The notes below the pieces were generated by a model. That model was not told where the DNA came from. It saw only the letters and a list, made by a program, of their open reading frames with translations, and made no database searches. A DNA stretch of 64,000 nucleotides. Source: Anaerolineae bacterium (GTDB taxonomy: Bacteria > Chloroflexota > Anaerolineae > Aggregatilineales > Phototrophicaceae). Numbering within the stretch: the first letter of the stretch is position 1; each line of letters begins with the position of its first letter. This document shows positions 17,763 to 27,025 of the stretch, piece by piece. The stretch is from NCBI GenBank assembly GCA_019912965.1, contig JAIOHM010000205.1:1-64000 (forward strand), in the 5' to 3' direction. Position numbers and translations under genes: made by a program.

Positions 17763-17854
17763 TCAGATTTTTCGACAAAGCAACCATAGGCAGCTAAAAT
17801 ACCTCCAATTCTTGGGGGGTGGCGCTAAACTGTAAAGAGTCTTATAGTTTTTAT

Positions 17855-18913
17855 ATGATAAACACTAAAACATGCTTAAAATGTAACCAGGAAAATCAGG
17901 CCGACTCAACACTATGTTCCAATTGTGGTACACCGTTGATGCCTCTCTTGGTCGCTGGCACACCTACTGTACCTGTACCCGAAGAAGCTATCAAACCTGC
18001 TTACCCGGAACACGTTCGGCAGCTAACACACCTTCATACTGATATTTTAGTGTTGCAAGTGCTTGGGTATGAGCAGCCAATTCTGGTCAAAGGTGGCATA
18101 AAGATTATGCTGGGGCGATACAGCCCTGGTGAAACTGCACCATCCATTGACCTAACCCCTTATAATGCAAATCTGCTGGGTGTTTCGAGGCAGCACGCGG
18201 TTATTATCAGGCCTGAAAAAGAATACATGCTTCAGGATTTAGGCAGTACCAATGGCACTTGGCTCAATGAAACTAAGCTGACCCCACAACAAATTTACCC
18301 TATTCGCAATGGTGATCTCATCCGCGTTGGTCAGCTCGCTTTCTATGTATATTTCCGTGCACCTGAAGTTGGAGCCGAAACTGAAGAAAGTATAAGCCTC
18401 AAGCCCAATGAACCTACTTTCAAATTGACACCGCACAATCTGGAAACAACCCTAATGCCTTATATAAGTGCGTTGGCGGGAATTCAACACATTTGCAATC
18501 AGGCTCATGAACAGGCCGAAACCAACATCACAATTAAAGCGATAACCTATGAAAATGCCGTTGTAACGCTTAAACTTGCCGGGGCAAAAGAGGCGCTGAA
18601 ACTGGCAAGGTCACGGTTCACGCAATGGCATCTTGCAAATGGCCCAAAGATCGACTATCTGACGATGAAACCGGGCTGGCAAGCTAACGACGAAAAATCA
18701 ATACCGGGTGCTATAGCACCACCGAGCAATGGCAATACAGACAAACTCGCCAAGGCATTGACTGAAGCTGAAAAACGATTAGCAGATGAAATGGTACTTG
18801 ATCTGATTCCAGATCGTTCGGAAGATGTTCGCAAAGCCTTTGCCGAAAAACTTGTACCCCACCTGCATGTTATGGCGCTAAGCCAATTGAAAATCACCAC
18901 TGACAGTGCATAA
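17855..18913 (+). CDS. Zinc-ribbon and FHA-domain protein
   Basis: Starting at the ATG of 17855 gives 352 residues; a GTG frame start at 17819 would only add an unlikely tail. Residues 5-22 form a zinc ribbon (CLKCNQENQADSTLCSNCG). Residues about 85-165 are an FHA phosphothreonine-binding domain with LGRYSPG, VSRQHAVI and LGSTNGTWLN in order. The C-terminal half is helical, charged and not recognised. No membrane segment. It directly precedes a Ser/Thr kinase gene on the same strand, so it probably reads phospho-Thr marks made by that kinase; a terminator separates the two genes, so they are not obviously one transcript. No strong ribosome site was seen before the ATG. Confidence 0.82.
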   Translation: MINTKTCLKCNQENQADSTLCSNCGTPLMPLLVAGTPTVPVPEEAIKPAYPEHVRQLTHLHTDILVLQVLGYEQPILVKGGIKIMLGRYSPGETAPSIDLTPYNANLLGVSRQHAVIIRPEKEYMLQDLGSTNGTWLNETKLTPQQIYPIRNGDLIRVGQLAFYVYFRAPEVGAETEESISLKPNEPTFKLTPHNLETTLMPYISALAGIQHICNQAHEQAETNITIKAITYENAVVTLKLAGAKEALKLARSRFTQWHLANGPKIDYLTMKPGWQANDEKSIPGAIAPPSNGNTDKLAKALTEAEKRLADEMVLDLIPDRSEDVRKAFAEKLVPHLHVMALSQLKITTDSA

Positions 18914-18938
18914 AATCAGGCTGAATCTAAATATCTTC

Positions 18939-18970
18939 AAACGGCTGGCGAGAGATGTACCAGCCGTTTT
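18939..18970 (+). terminator. Rho-independent terminator after the FHA gene
   Basis: AAACGGCTGG (18939-18948) pairs with CCAGCCGTTT, loop of eleven bases, followed by TTTTGCTTT. Ten-base stem in the 125-base gap between the FHA and kinase genes. Confidence 0.8.
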
Positions 18971-19038
18971 GCTTTAACGCGCACTCTCATACATAATGAA
19001 TCTACCTGTAAAAGATCATCAGGATAGAATATTTTCTC

Positions 19039-22000
19039 GTGAATGACTTAAGTGGACAGATTATTAAAGGCTACGAACTGCGCCAGTTGATTGGTCGTGG
19101 TGGGTTTGGTGCAGTTTATCGGGCTTATCAACCCACAGTTGATCGCGAAGTCGCTATCAAGATCATTTTGCCAGAATATGCTAATCATCCTAACTTCATC
19201 CGACGATTTGAAACCGAGGCACAAATAGTCGCGCGCCTCGAACACATTCACATCGTGCCATTGTATGATTATTGGCGAGAGCCAGACAGTGCATGTCTGG
19301 TTATGCGCTGGCTAAAAGGCGGCAGTCTGCAAGATTCAATTGACCAACGCGGTTATTGGGAACTGCCAGCCATCGCCCGATTGCTTGACCAGATAGCCGG
19401 AGCATTAACGATCGCACACCGAAACGGCATCATTCACCGTGATCTGAAGCCTGCTAATATCCTGCTCGACGATGAAGGCAATGCCTACTTGGCCGACTTC
19501 GGAATCGCCAAAAATCTGGTCACTGCTCCCGAAGCACCAACTGAAGATGATCGCTTTGGTTCTCCGGCCTATATTTCACCTGAACAGGTTACAGGTGGAA
19601 CGGTTTCGCCGCAAACTGACATTTATAGCTTGGGTGTAGTCCTTTATATGCTGCTGACCGGGCGAACCCCATTCTTTGACCCCAGCACAACCACTGTTAT
19701 TCGCCGTCAACTAACTGAGTCTCTACCGCCTTTACAATCGACACGCCCTGAACTGCCGCATGCCCTGAACATCATCATCTGGCGGGCAACATCCAAACGA
19801 CCGGAAAGCCGCTACCCAGATGCATTGAGTCTTGCTGCTGATTTTCGGCAAGTTATTTCCCCAGACGCTACCCCAACCGAACTCACAGCCAGATTAGCCG
19901 TGCCAACCCCGCGAAATATTGGTGTCAGTCCTGGGGGGCAAACGCTAATCATCGAAATACCGCTGGAACCAGAAAACCCGTATAAAGGCCTGCGCGCCTT
20001 TCAAGAAGCTGATTCCCATGACTTCTTTGGACGAAAAATGTTGATTGATCGGTTGATAGCACGGATGGCCGAAACCACACCAAATGCGCGATTTCTGGCG
20101 GTGGTTGGCCCAAGTGGCAGTGGCAAGTCCAGTGCGGTACGGGCTGGGCTTGTTCCAGCCATACGGCGAGGGGCATTATACGAATCGCAGGATTGGTACA
20201 TTGTTCAGATGATCCCTGGTTCAAAACCACTGGCGGAATTGGCAGATGCTATCAACCGGGTCGCCATCAATAGTCTAAGGGATCCAGTCAATGCATTGCG
20301 CGCCAATGAACACGCATTGATCGATATAACAGCCCAGGTGCTTCCAGAACAGGAAAGTGAACTGGTATTGGTTATTGACCAATTCGAGGAAATTTTCACA
20401 CTGGTATCCGACGAAACCGAGCGAACCCACTTCCTCAAGCTAATACTCAATGCCATCAGTAATCCTCAAAGTCGTTTACGAGTTATCATCACTCTGCGTG
20501 CCGATCTCTATGATCGCCCTCTGCTGTATGAGGGTTTTGGTAATCTAATACGTGAACGCACCGAAATTGTGCTTCCATTGAATTCTAGCGAGATGGAACA
20601 GGCGATTGTTGGGCCAGTTGACCGAATTGGAATACGCTTTGAGCCGGGGTTGGTAGCGGATATTATCGCGGAAGTAAATCAACAGCCTGGCGCTCTTCCA
20701 CTGCTGCAATATGCACTGACTGAATTATTTGAACGCCGTGAGGGCTATATTTTGACCCGCACAGCCTACCAGTCCAGCGGTGGTGTGTTGGGAGCCCTAG
20801 CGCGGCGCGCAGATGAACTTTACAACGAACTTGATTCCTTCAGTCAGGCTGCTGCCCAACAAATGTTTTTACGATTGGTGACATTAGGTGAGGGAGTTGA
20901 AGACACACGGCGACGCGCTTCGCGCATGGAACTCAACGCCATAGCCCGCGACAAGCACATTGTTCAGGAAGTGATCGATAAATTCGGCAAGCATCGGTTG
21001 CTCACTCTGGATTATGAACCGGGCACACGCGCACCAACTGTTGAAGTCGCCCATGAGGCACTTATCCGTGTGTGGACACGATTGAGATCTTGGCTAGACA
21101 CAAACCGCGATGAACTGCGTCTTCACAGACGTTTAATCGCTGCGTCTAATGAATGGCTAAATGCTAAACGCGACCCCAGTTTTCTGGCTTCCGGTTCTCG
21201 GTTGGCACAGTTTGAGACATTAGCCATCGCACCAACTATCGCACTCAATGAGGATGAAGCAACCTATTTGTGGGCCAGTGTAGCTGCCAAGCAGCGTGCC
21301 GCAGCGCGATTGCGGTGGTTCATTGCTGGTCTAGCCGCGTTTTCATTGGTTGCTCTTGGGCTGGCAGTCTTCGCTTTTGATCGTCAATCTGCTGCCGTTA
21401 GCGAACAACAACGGGCCGATCAGCAGGCGCAGATTTCACGGTCACGAGAATTGGCTGTAACTGCACTTACAGGTGTGACGCGAACTGACCTAGCGCTGTT
21501 ATTAAGCCTTGAGTCGCTAAATGCGGCGGATACATTCGAAGCGCGTAACAGTCTTTTGACGACATTGCAATCGCGCCCACGTCTGGTCGCCTATTTGAAC
21601 GCCCATACCGATGGGGTACGAAGTATAATCTACAGTCCAGACGGACGGTTACTGGCCTCCGCAGGGCGCGACAATCAGATTATTCTCTGGGATACAGTCA
21701 CAAACCAGCCGATTGAGAATCCACTAATCGGACATACTGATCGGGTAAATAGTATTGCTATCAGTCCAAACAGTCAGTTATTGGCCTCGGCTAGTGATGA
21801 CAGTACAGTACGTTTGTGGGATACAAACACCGGTCAGCAAATTGGAGAAGCATTTGCAGAGCACACAGATTCAGTATGGAGTGTAGCCTTCAGCCCAGAT
21901 GGAAAACAAATTGCCAGTGGAAGTGCTGATGGAGTAATTTTGCTCTGGAACCCAACAGATAGAAGTCTTATAGGTAAACCCCTTTTGGGACACGATGGTC

Positions 22001-23499
22001 TAGTCTATGCACTGGCATTCAGTCAAGAGCGTCAGTTGTTAGCCTCTGGTGGAGAAGATAACACCGTTCGTCTGTGGGACACTCAAACAAATGAAGCCAT
22101 CGGCAACCCACTGACAGGACATACAGACTGGGTATTAAGTATTGCGTTTAACCCCAATGGAACGATTTTAGCTTCAACCGGGGTAGATGAAAGTGTGATC
22201 TTCTGGAATACAGAATCAGGAGAAAGGCTCAGCGTACTGGAAACCGGACATCGAGATTACGTTCGCAGTATCGCATTCAGCCCTGATGGAAAATTCTTCG
22301 CTACCGGTAGTTTCGACCAGACGATCCGCCTATGGGATGCCCAGACAGGTGAACAAGTCGGGACAGCCCTAAGTGCCCATCAAGGGGCAGTGTGGGGCGT
22401 AGCCTTTAGCCCAGACAGTCATCGTCTAGCTTCTGCGTCCGCCGATGGTTCGGTTATCCTATGGAATCCAGAATCAAGTCAAACACTTAGTACTACCCTG
22501 CCTGCACAAACAAATGCAGTACTAAGCGTAGCATACAGTCCGGATGGAACGCGCTTTGCAACCGCAGGTGGGAATATATCTGGCAACAACAGCGATAACA
22601 GTATCTATTTATGGGACGTGAATGGACATCCCTCTGCGACACTGTCTGGACACACCCGATATATCACCAGTCTGGCATTCAATCCTGATGGAACAATCTT
22701 AGCCTCAGCCAGCGCTGACAGCACAATCCAGTTGTGGGATATGGCAACCAATCAGAACATCCGCACACTGCGATTACCAAATCGCAGTGATTTTGTCCCA
22801 ATCGCCTTTAGCCCGGATGGTAAACTATTAGTCTCTGGTGCAACAGATGGCAGCATTCAATTTTGGGATATGGCAACTGGACAACTTATTGGCAACCCGC
22901 TAATCGCTCACGCCGATAGCATTTTGAGTTTGGCCTTTAGTTCCACCGGAGTATTAGCCTCTGGCAGTTTCGATCAGACCATTATTTTGTGGGATACCTC
23001 TACCCAACAACCTGTAGGCGACCCTCTGACCGGACATACGGATGCCGTAAGCAGCTTGGCTTTCAGTCCAAATGGTCAAACCCTGGCATCTGGCAGTCGC
23101 GATACCCGACTTCAATTATGGGACGTCAATGAGCAAAAACCGATTGGGCAACCAATGATTGGGCACAGAGACCGCATTTCTTCAATAGCATTCAGCCCGG
23201 ATGGTCAAATCATAGCGTCTGGCAGTGAAGATAATACAATTATCCTTTGGGAAGTTACTCAGCGTGAACCATTAGGCAGACCCTTTGGTGGGCATTTAGA
23301 TTGGGTACTTTCTCTTGCTTTTGCACCAGATGGAAAGACGCTTGTCTCTGGTGGACTGGATCGACGAATTATCTTATGGGATGTCAGCCTGGATTCATGG
23401 AAAAATCGTGCTTGTCAGATTGCCAATCGCAGCTTTACAACTATTGAATGGGAACGTTACTTCCGCGATTTACCCTATCGTCAGACCTGTTCCAACTGA
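19039..23499 (+). CDS. Ser/Thr protein kinase fused to a STAND-type NTPase and 14 WD40 repeats
   Basis: A 1486-residue protein from a GTG start. Residues 13-275: Hanks-type kinase with GRGGFGAVYRA, VAIKIILPE, HRDLKPANILL and DFGIAK. Residues 313-600: a STAND-like NTPase (conflict-sensor type) starting NPYKGLRAFQEADSHDFFGR, with Walker A GPSGSGKSS near 356 and Walker B LVLVIDQFEEIF near 443. Residues 761-780: one membrane helix (FIAGLAAFSLVALGLAVFAF). Residues 852-1460: fourteen WD40 repeats of the form GHTDxVxSxAFSPDGxxLASGSxDxTIxLWD, enough for two seven-bladed propellers. The helix puts the kinase and NTPase inside and the propellers outside if kinase is cytoplasmic. Such fusions are known in multicellular or filamentous bacteria; the ligand and kinase targets are unknown. 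Confidence 0.92.
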   Translation: MNDLSGQIIKGYELRQLIGRGGFGAVYRAYQPTVDREVAIKIILPEYANHPNFIRRFETEAQIVARLEHIHIVPLYDYWREPDSACLVMRWLKGGSLQDSIDQRGYWELPAIARLLDQIAGALTIAHRNGIIHRDLKPANILLDDEGNAYLADFGIAKNLVTAPEAPTEDDRFGSPAYISPEQVTGGTVSPQTDIYSLGVVLYMLLTGRTPFFDPSTTTVIRRQLTESLPPLQSTRPELPHALNIIIWRATSKRPESRYPDALSLAADFRQVISPDATPTELTARLAVPTPRNIGVSPGGQTLIIEIPLEPENPYKGLRAFQEADSHDFFGRKMLIDRLIARMAETTPNARFLAVVGPSGSGKSSAVRAGLVPAIRRGALYESQDWYIVQMIPGSKPLAELADAINRVAINSLRDPVNALRANEHALIDITAQVLPEQESELVLVIDQFEEIFTLVSDETERTHFLKLILNAISNPQSRLRVIITLRADLYDRPLLYEGFGNLIRERTEIVLPLNSSEMEQAIVGPVDRIGIRFEPGLVADIIAEVNQQPGALPLLQYALTELFERREGYILTRTAYQSSGGVLGALARRADELYNELDSFSQAAAQQMFLRLVTLGEGVEDTRRRASRMELNAIARDKHIVQEVIDKFGKHRLLTLDYEPGTRAPTVEVAHEALIRVWTRLRSWLDTNRDELRLHRRLIAASNEWLNAKRDPSFLASGSRLAQFETLAIAPTIALNEDEATYLWASVAAKQRAAARLRWFIAGLAAFSLVALGLAVFAFDRQSAAVSEQQRADQQAQISRSRELAVTALTGVTRTDLALLLSLESLNAADTFEARNSLLTTLQSRPRLVAYLNAHTDGVRSIIYSPDGRLLASAGRDNQIILWDTVTNQPIENPLIGHTDRVNSIAISPNSQLLASASDDSTVRLWDTNTGQQIGEAFAEHTDSVWSVAFSPDGKQIASGSADGVILLWNPTDRSLIGKPLLGHDGLVYALAFSQERQLLASGGEDNTVRLWDTQTNEAIGNPLTGHTDWVLSIAFNPNGTILASTGVDESVIFWNTESGERLSVLETGHRDYVRSIAFSPDGKFFATGSFDQTIRLWDAQTGEQVGTALSAHQGAVWGVAFSPDSHRLASASADGSVILWNPESSQTLSTTLPAQTNAVLSVAYSPDGTRFATAGGNISGNNSDNSIYLWDVNGHPSATLSGHTRYITSLAFNPDGTILASASADSTIQLWDMATNQNIRTLRLPNRSDFVPIAFSPDGKLLVSGATDGSIQFWDMATGQLIGNPLIAHADSILSLAFSSTGVLASGSFDQTIILWDTSTQQPVGDPLTGHTDAVSSLAFSPNGQTLASGSRDTRLQLWDVNEQKPIGQPMIGHRDRISSIAFSPDGQIIASGSEDNTIILWEVTQREPLGRPFGGHLDWVLSLAFAPDGKTLVSGGLDRRIILWDVSLDSWKNRACQIANRSFTTIEWERYFRDLPYRQTCSN

Positions 23500-23514
23500 A
23501 AACTGCGCATTCGC

Positions 23515-23548
23515 AAAATAAAGAGAGGGCATCACCCTCTCTTTTATT
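23515..23548. terminator. Bidirectional terminator
   Basis: AAGAGAGGG (23521-23529) and CCCTCTCTT (23535-23543) around CATCA, with T-rich sequence on the plus side and A-rich sequence on the other. It separates the convergent kinase gene and SH3b gene. Confidence 0.85.
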
Positions 23549-23559
23549 CGTTCTAGAAA

Positions 23560-24981
23560 TTACTCGCCACTACCTGCATCCGGCGTATTTTCTGGTGGAT
23601 CTGTTGGGGGATTATTCTCCCGTCCTTCATTTCCAGAAGTCTCCGGTGTATCAGACGGCAAAGCCTCTTCTGTTGGGGGTGCCTCTGTCGGTGGCTCAAC
23701 AGTTGGGGGTTCTGCAGTTGGAGGTATATCCGTTGGTGGCTCAAGTGTTGGCACATCCGTTGGGATAGTCGTAGCAGTCGGTTCTGGCGTTGCCGTTGGC
23801 ACATCGGTTGGTGTATTAGTAGCCGTCGGTTCCGGTGTCTCCGTTGGCACATCGGTTGGTGTATTAGTAGCCGTCGGTTCCGGTGTTTCCGTTGGCAACA
23901 ATGTGGGCGACGGCGTCTCAGATGGAGTTAAAGTCGGAAGTGGCGGTGCAATGGTAATCTGTTCCGACAGATTATTAACCGGCAAATTGTTCACCTGATT
24001 CGTCTGATACGACTGGGCCTGACTGGGTGGAGCTGAAGGCTTACCACCACTCAAAGGGACAGTTACACCTGTACCAGCCACAGCCACCTGCTCAACACCA
24101 AGCGCCTCGACCCGCGCCTGTCCTTCTAGGGTATTTACCACCATCTGGTTATCACGACCAGCCGAAATAAAGGCTGTTGAACCTAGATGAATCTTAACTT
24201 CGTTGATCCATAGACGAACTTCAGCCACCCCCTCTGGGGTCTGAATCAAGATGCCGTCATTGGGAGCGGAGTCGCAAGACGATTCATTGCTACCAGTTTC
24301 AAGATAGAAGGCCTGCATAGGGCCATAATCTGCCAGCGATGGCGTGACAACATTCAAGTTGTCAAATGAACTGGTTCCATCCATCAAACGAGCACTAACC
24401 CAACCACGCCCTGTACCTGAAGGCAAATCAACATACAACCAGCGATTATCTTCCGAACGTCCACGCGCCGTTACAACCTGTCCTTTTGCCAGGGTTGTCA
24501 TAACAAAGGCATCATTATCAGGATCACGTCGCACATTGATGTTACCGAGGCCAACAGCGGTAACATCCATCAATGTGGGGGTGGAAACAGCATTTTCAAC
24601 CTCAACGTCCCCGAACAGCAAAAGAGTAACATTCTCTGGTTTCTCTTCAGGAATATCTGCCTGCAAGCGCATCAAAGCTACACCCCAAGTCCCCTCGACC
24701 TCATTCATAGGACTGAGACGCAGCGTGTTCAGTTCGTCTAAATCTATCCTGTCGCCAACTGTATCGAAATCCAGAGATTCAAGGCCAGCCTGAGGAGCAG
24801 CTTCCAGCATGACGTGACCATAACAAGCTTGATTGCGACCAGTAGCTTCGCACACATCATCTGTTGCTTCGAGTGCCGTCCGAACAAGTTCAGTACAGTC
24901 TCCAGCCTGTGTCAATGCAATGATAGGCACAATCATTACGAGTGAAAATGCCGTCCAAACTGTGGGTCGTGTAAATCGCAT
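23560..24981 (-). CDS. Secreted or anchored SH3b-domain protein with Pro/Thr-rich C-terminal repeats
   Basis: A 473-residue protein beginning with a hydrophobic export segment (WTAFSLVMIVPIIALTQAG). Four Cys lie in the first mature 50 residues. Residues about 145-205 form a bacterial SH3 domain: VGLGNINVRRDPDNDAFV, KGQVVTARGRSEDNRWLYV and GRGWVSARLM. A following beta-rich region (GVAEVRLWINEVKIHLGSTA and NTLEGQARVEALG) looks FecR-like. From about 340 the chain is a low-complexity stalk of PTETPEPTATNTPTDVP-type repeats ending in an acidic tail. Such tails are common on exported Chloroflexota proteins. Ligand unknown; SH3b domains bind cell-wall material in other bacteria. Confidence 0.75.
   Translation of the reverse strand: MRFTRPTVWTAFSLVMIVPIIALTQAGDCTELVRTALEATDDVCEATGRNQACYGHVMLEAAPQAGLESLDFDTVGDRIDLDELNTLRLSPMNEVEGTWGVALMRLQADIPEEKPENVTLLLFGDVEVENAVSTPTLMDVTAVGLGNINVRRDPDNDAFVMTTLAKGQVVTARGRSEDNRWLYVDLPSGTGRGWVSARLMDGTSSFDNLNVVTPSLADYGPMQAFYLETGSNESSCDSAPNDGILIQTPEGVAEVRLWINEVKIHLGSTAFISAGRDNQMVVNTLEGQARVEALGVEQVAVAGTGVTVPLSGGKPSAPPSQAQSYQTNQVNNLPVNNLSEQITIAPPLPTLTPSETPSPTLLPTETPEPTATNTPTDVPTETPEPTATNTPTDVPTATPEPTATTIPTDVPTLEPPTDIPPTAEPPTVEPPTEAPPTEEALPSDTPETSGNEGRENNPPTDPPENTPDAGSGE
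23730..23899 (-). repeat. 48-bp tandem repeats encoding the TPTDVPTETPEPTATN stalk
   Basis: Units at 23777-23824 and 23825-23872 differ at a few bases and are followed by a partial unit to 23899; a degenerate unit precedes them. The period of 48 bases equals 16 codons, so copy-number changes keep the frame. Confidence 0.8.
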
Positions 24982-25138
24982 ATGAAGACCCTTGCTTCTA
25001 CTCTAGCTATAACCAATGGAGAAATATATGCTTTAATTTCTTAGTATGGATTATACGCCCAAAAGTACTAGGCTGTCCACCTTTAACACCTCAGTATCAA
25101 TGGAAATATAACCAAAATTTAGGTTTTGAACGGGTTTT

Positions 25139-27025
25139 TTACAATTCGATCGGTTGAGCGGCTTCCATTCCCTGTTGGGCAAACTGGCGGTGGTAAAGCT
25201 GTGCATACAGGCCATCGAGGCGCAGCAGATCTTCATGCCTGCCATCTTCCATAATACGCCCACGCTGCATCACCAGAATTCGGTCAGCTTCGCGCACGGT
25301 GCTAAGACGATGAGCAATAATGAGGCTGGTGCGATTTTTAAGAACCTGACTCAGACCTTGCTGAATCAGTTCCTCAGTTTCGGTATCAATATTACTGGTG
25401 GCCTCGTCCAGCACCAGAATGCTTTTAGGACTATGAATAAGAGCACGTGTCAGTGCCAATAACTGTCGCTGCCCTTGCGAAAGATTCGCACCACCAGGAA
25501 GCAATTGGTAATCATAAGCACCAGGAAGGCGTTCAATAAACGGAGCAGCACAGGCAGCATGTGCCGCTTCAATCATCTGGTCATTAGTGACGGACTCATT
25601 AAACAGGCGTAGATTATCAGCAATTGTACCATTAAAGCAATAAGGATTCTGGGGCACAACATTGACGTAGTGGCGCAGATCCGCGAGCGTCAGGTCGCGT
25701 ACATCCACATTATCAATCAGCACCCGCCCTTGATCTACATCATGAAATCGAGCCAGCAACCCCGCTAGAGAGGTTTTGCCCGCGCCTGTTGCGCCTACCA
25801 CCGCTACCCGTTGACCTGGCTCAATATGCAGTGAGACATCTCTCAATACAGGGTTACCCGCTTCATAACTAAAGGTAACATGATCCAAGGTAATGGACTG
25901 CTGAAAATGATTTATTTTTTTCGGTTCAATGCTATCCAGAATGCCTGGTTCAAGACGCAACATCCGGGCAATTCGTTCGCCTGCCGCTAATGCTGTCTGA
26001 ATTTGGGTGAACTGTTCGGCAAGTTGCATGATCGGCTCAAAACTGCGGCGTGTGTATTGGACAAACGAAATCAACATACCCAATGTCGCCCATCCAGCCA
26101 ACACACCTTGACCACCTCCATACAGCACTAGCGCCAGACCGAGCGTAGTTAGCAATTGCAGGGATGACGAATAAATAGTGTACATATCACGGAGATTCAT
26201 ATGAGAGTCCCGCACCTGCTGATTGATGTGGTCAAACTCATCCCTGCTGATGCTCTGCCGCCCAAACAACTGCACTACCAGCATCCCACTGAATTGTTCA
26301 TTGATAAACGCCAGATATTCGCCAATGATGCGGTGGTATAGGCTGGATTGAGACCGAATCTTGCGCCGGAAATAGATTGTGAGGGCGGTCATGATAGGCA
26401 AGACACACAAACCCACCAAAGCAAGTTGCCAGTTGATAATAAGCATAACCAGTACAATCCCCACCATCGTAACCATATTGCTCACCACGACCACAATACT
26501 GGTGGAAAGTAATTCAGTCAGCGCTTCAATATCATTCGAAAGCCGTGCAACAATCTGACCAACAGGCGTGGTATTAAAAAAGCGCATATCCTGACGCAGG
26601 ATGTGTTCAAAAAGAGCCTGACGCAAATTAACCAGCACATTTTGACCAACCGTTTGCAGCAAATATGTATGCCAAAACCGCAGTGCAAATAATCCTAAAA
26701 CCGCCACGAAATAAACAATCCCATAGGGTATTAGCCCATCCAGATCCCCTGATGTGATCGGGCCATCAACCGCACGCTGGATAAGATAAGGTGGCAGTAA
26801 TGAGAGTACGGTTACACCAATCAACATCAGAAATACCAGCCCAATTTCCCTCCAGAAAGGTGCAAGGAACTTACCCAACATCCAGAATAGATAGCGATCT
26901 GTAACCTGGGTGGTCGCGGGTTGGTCAAGAACACTCTGGCGGGCGGCAGCCGATGCAGCCTGCTGCGATTCCAGTATAGGGATAGTTCTCTTCGCATCAT
27001 GGGGATTACCGTTCGGGCTGGACAT
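25139..27025 (-). CDS. ABC exporter half-transporter, catalytically complete subunit
   Basis: A 628-residue half-transporter: six membrane helices over residues 50-340 (FWREIGLVFLMLIGVTVLSLL first), then an ATPase domain with Walker A GATGAGKTSLAG, Q-loop VPQNPYCF, signature LSQGQRQLLAL, Walker B ILVLDEATSNID with the catalytic Glu, and H-loop IAHRLST. The gene overlaps the upstream half-transporter gene by 20 bases. The pair matches heterodimeric exporters of the BmrC/BmrD or TM287/288 kind, where this subunit provides the Walker B Glu of the working site. The cargo, a drug, lipid or peptide, cannot be told. Confidence 0.93.
   Translation of the reverse strand: MSSPNGNPHDAKRTIPILESQQAASAAARQSVLDQPATTQVTDRYLFWMLGKFLAPFWREIGLVFLMLIGVTVLSLLPPYLIQRAVDGPITSGDLDGLIPYGIVYFVAVLGLFALRFWHTYLLQTVGQNVLVNLRQALFEHILRQDMRFFNTTPVGQIVARLSNDIEALTELLSTSIVVVVSNMVTMVGIVLVMLIINWQLALVGLCVLPIMTALTIYFRRKIRSQSSLYHRIIGEYLAFINEQFSGMLVVQLFGRQSISRDEFDHINQQVRDSHMNLRDMYTIYSSSLQLLTTLGLALVLYGGGQGVLAGWATLGMLISFVQYTRRSFEPIMQLAEQFTQIQTALAAGERIARMLRLEPGILDSIEPKKINHFQQSITLDHVTFSYEAGNPVLRDVSLHIEPGQRVAVVGATGAGKTSLAGLLARFHDVDQGRVLIDNVDVRDLTLADLRHYVNVVPQNPYCFNGTIADNLRLFNESVTNDQMIEAAHAACAAPFIERLPGAYDYQLLPGGANLSQGQRQLLALTRALIHSPKSILVLDEATSNIDTETEELIQQGLSQVLKNRTSLIIAHRLSTVREADRILVMQRGRIMEDGRHEDLLRLDGLYAQLYHRQFAQQGMEAAQPIEL

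Noticed and set aside
19039-23499. STAND NTPase as an anti-phage defence protein
   Set aside because: The chain has a Ser/Thr kinase, a membrane helix and WD40 repeats but no nuclease, TIR or other effector domain, and no defence genes surround it.
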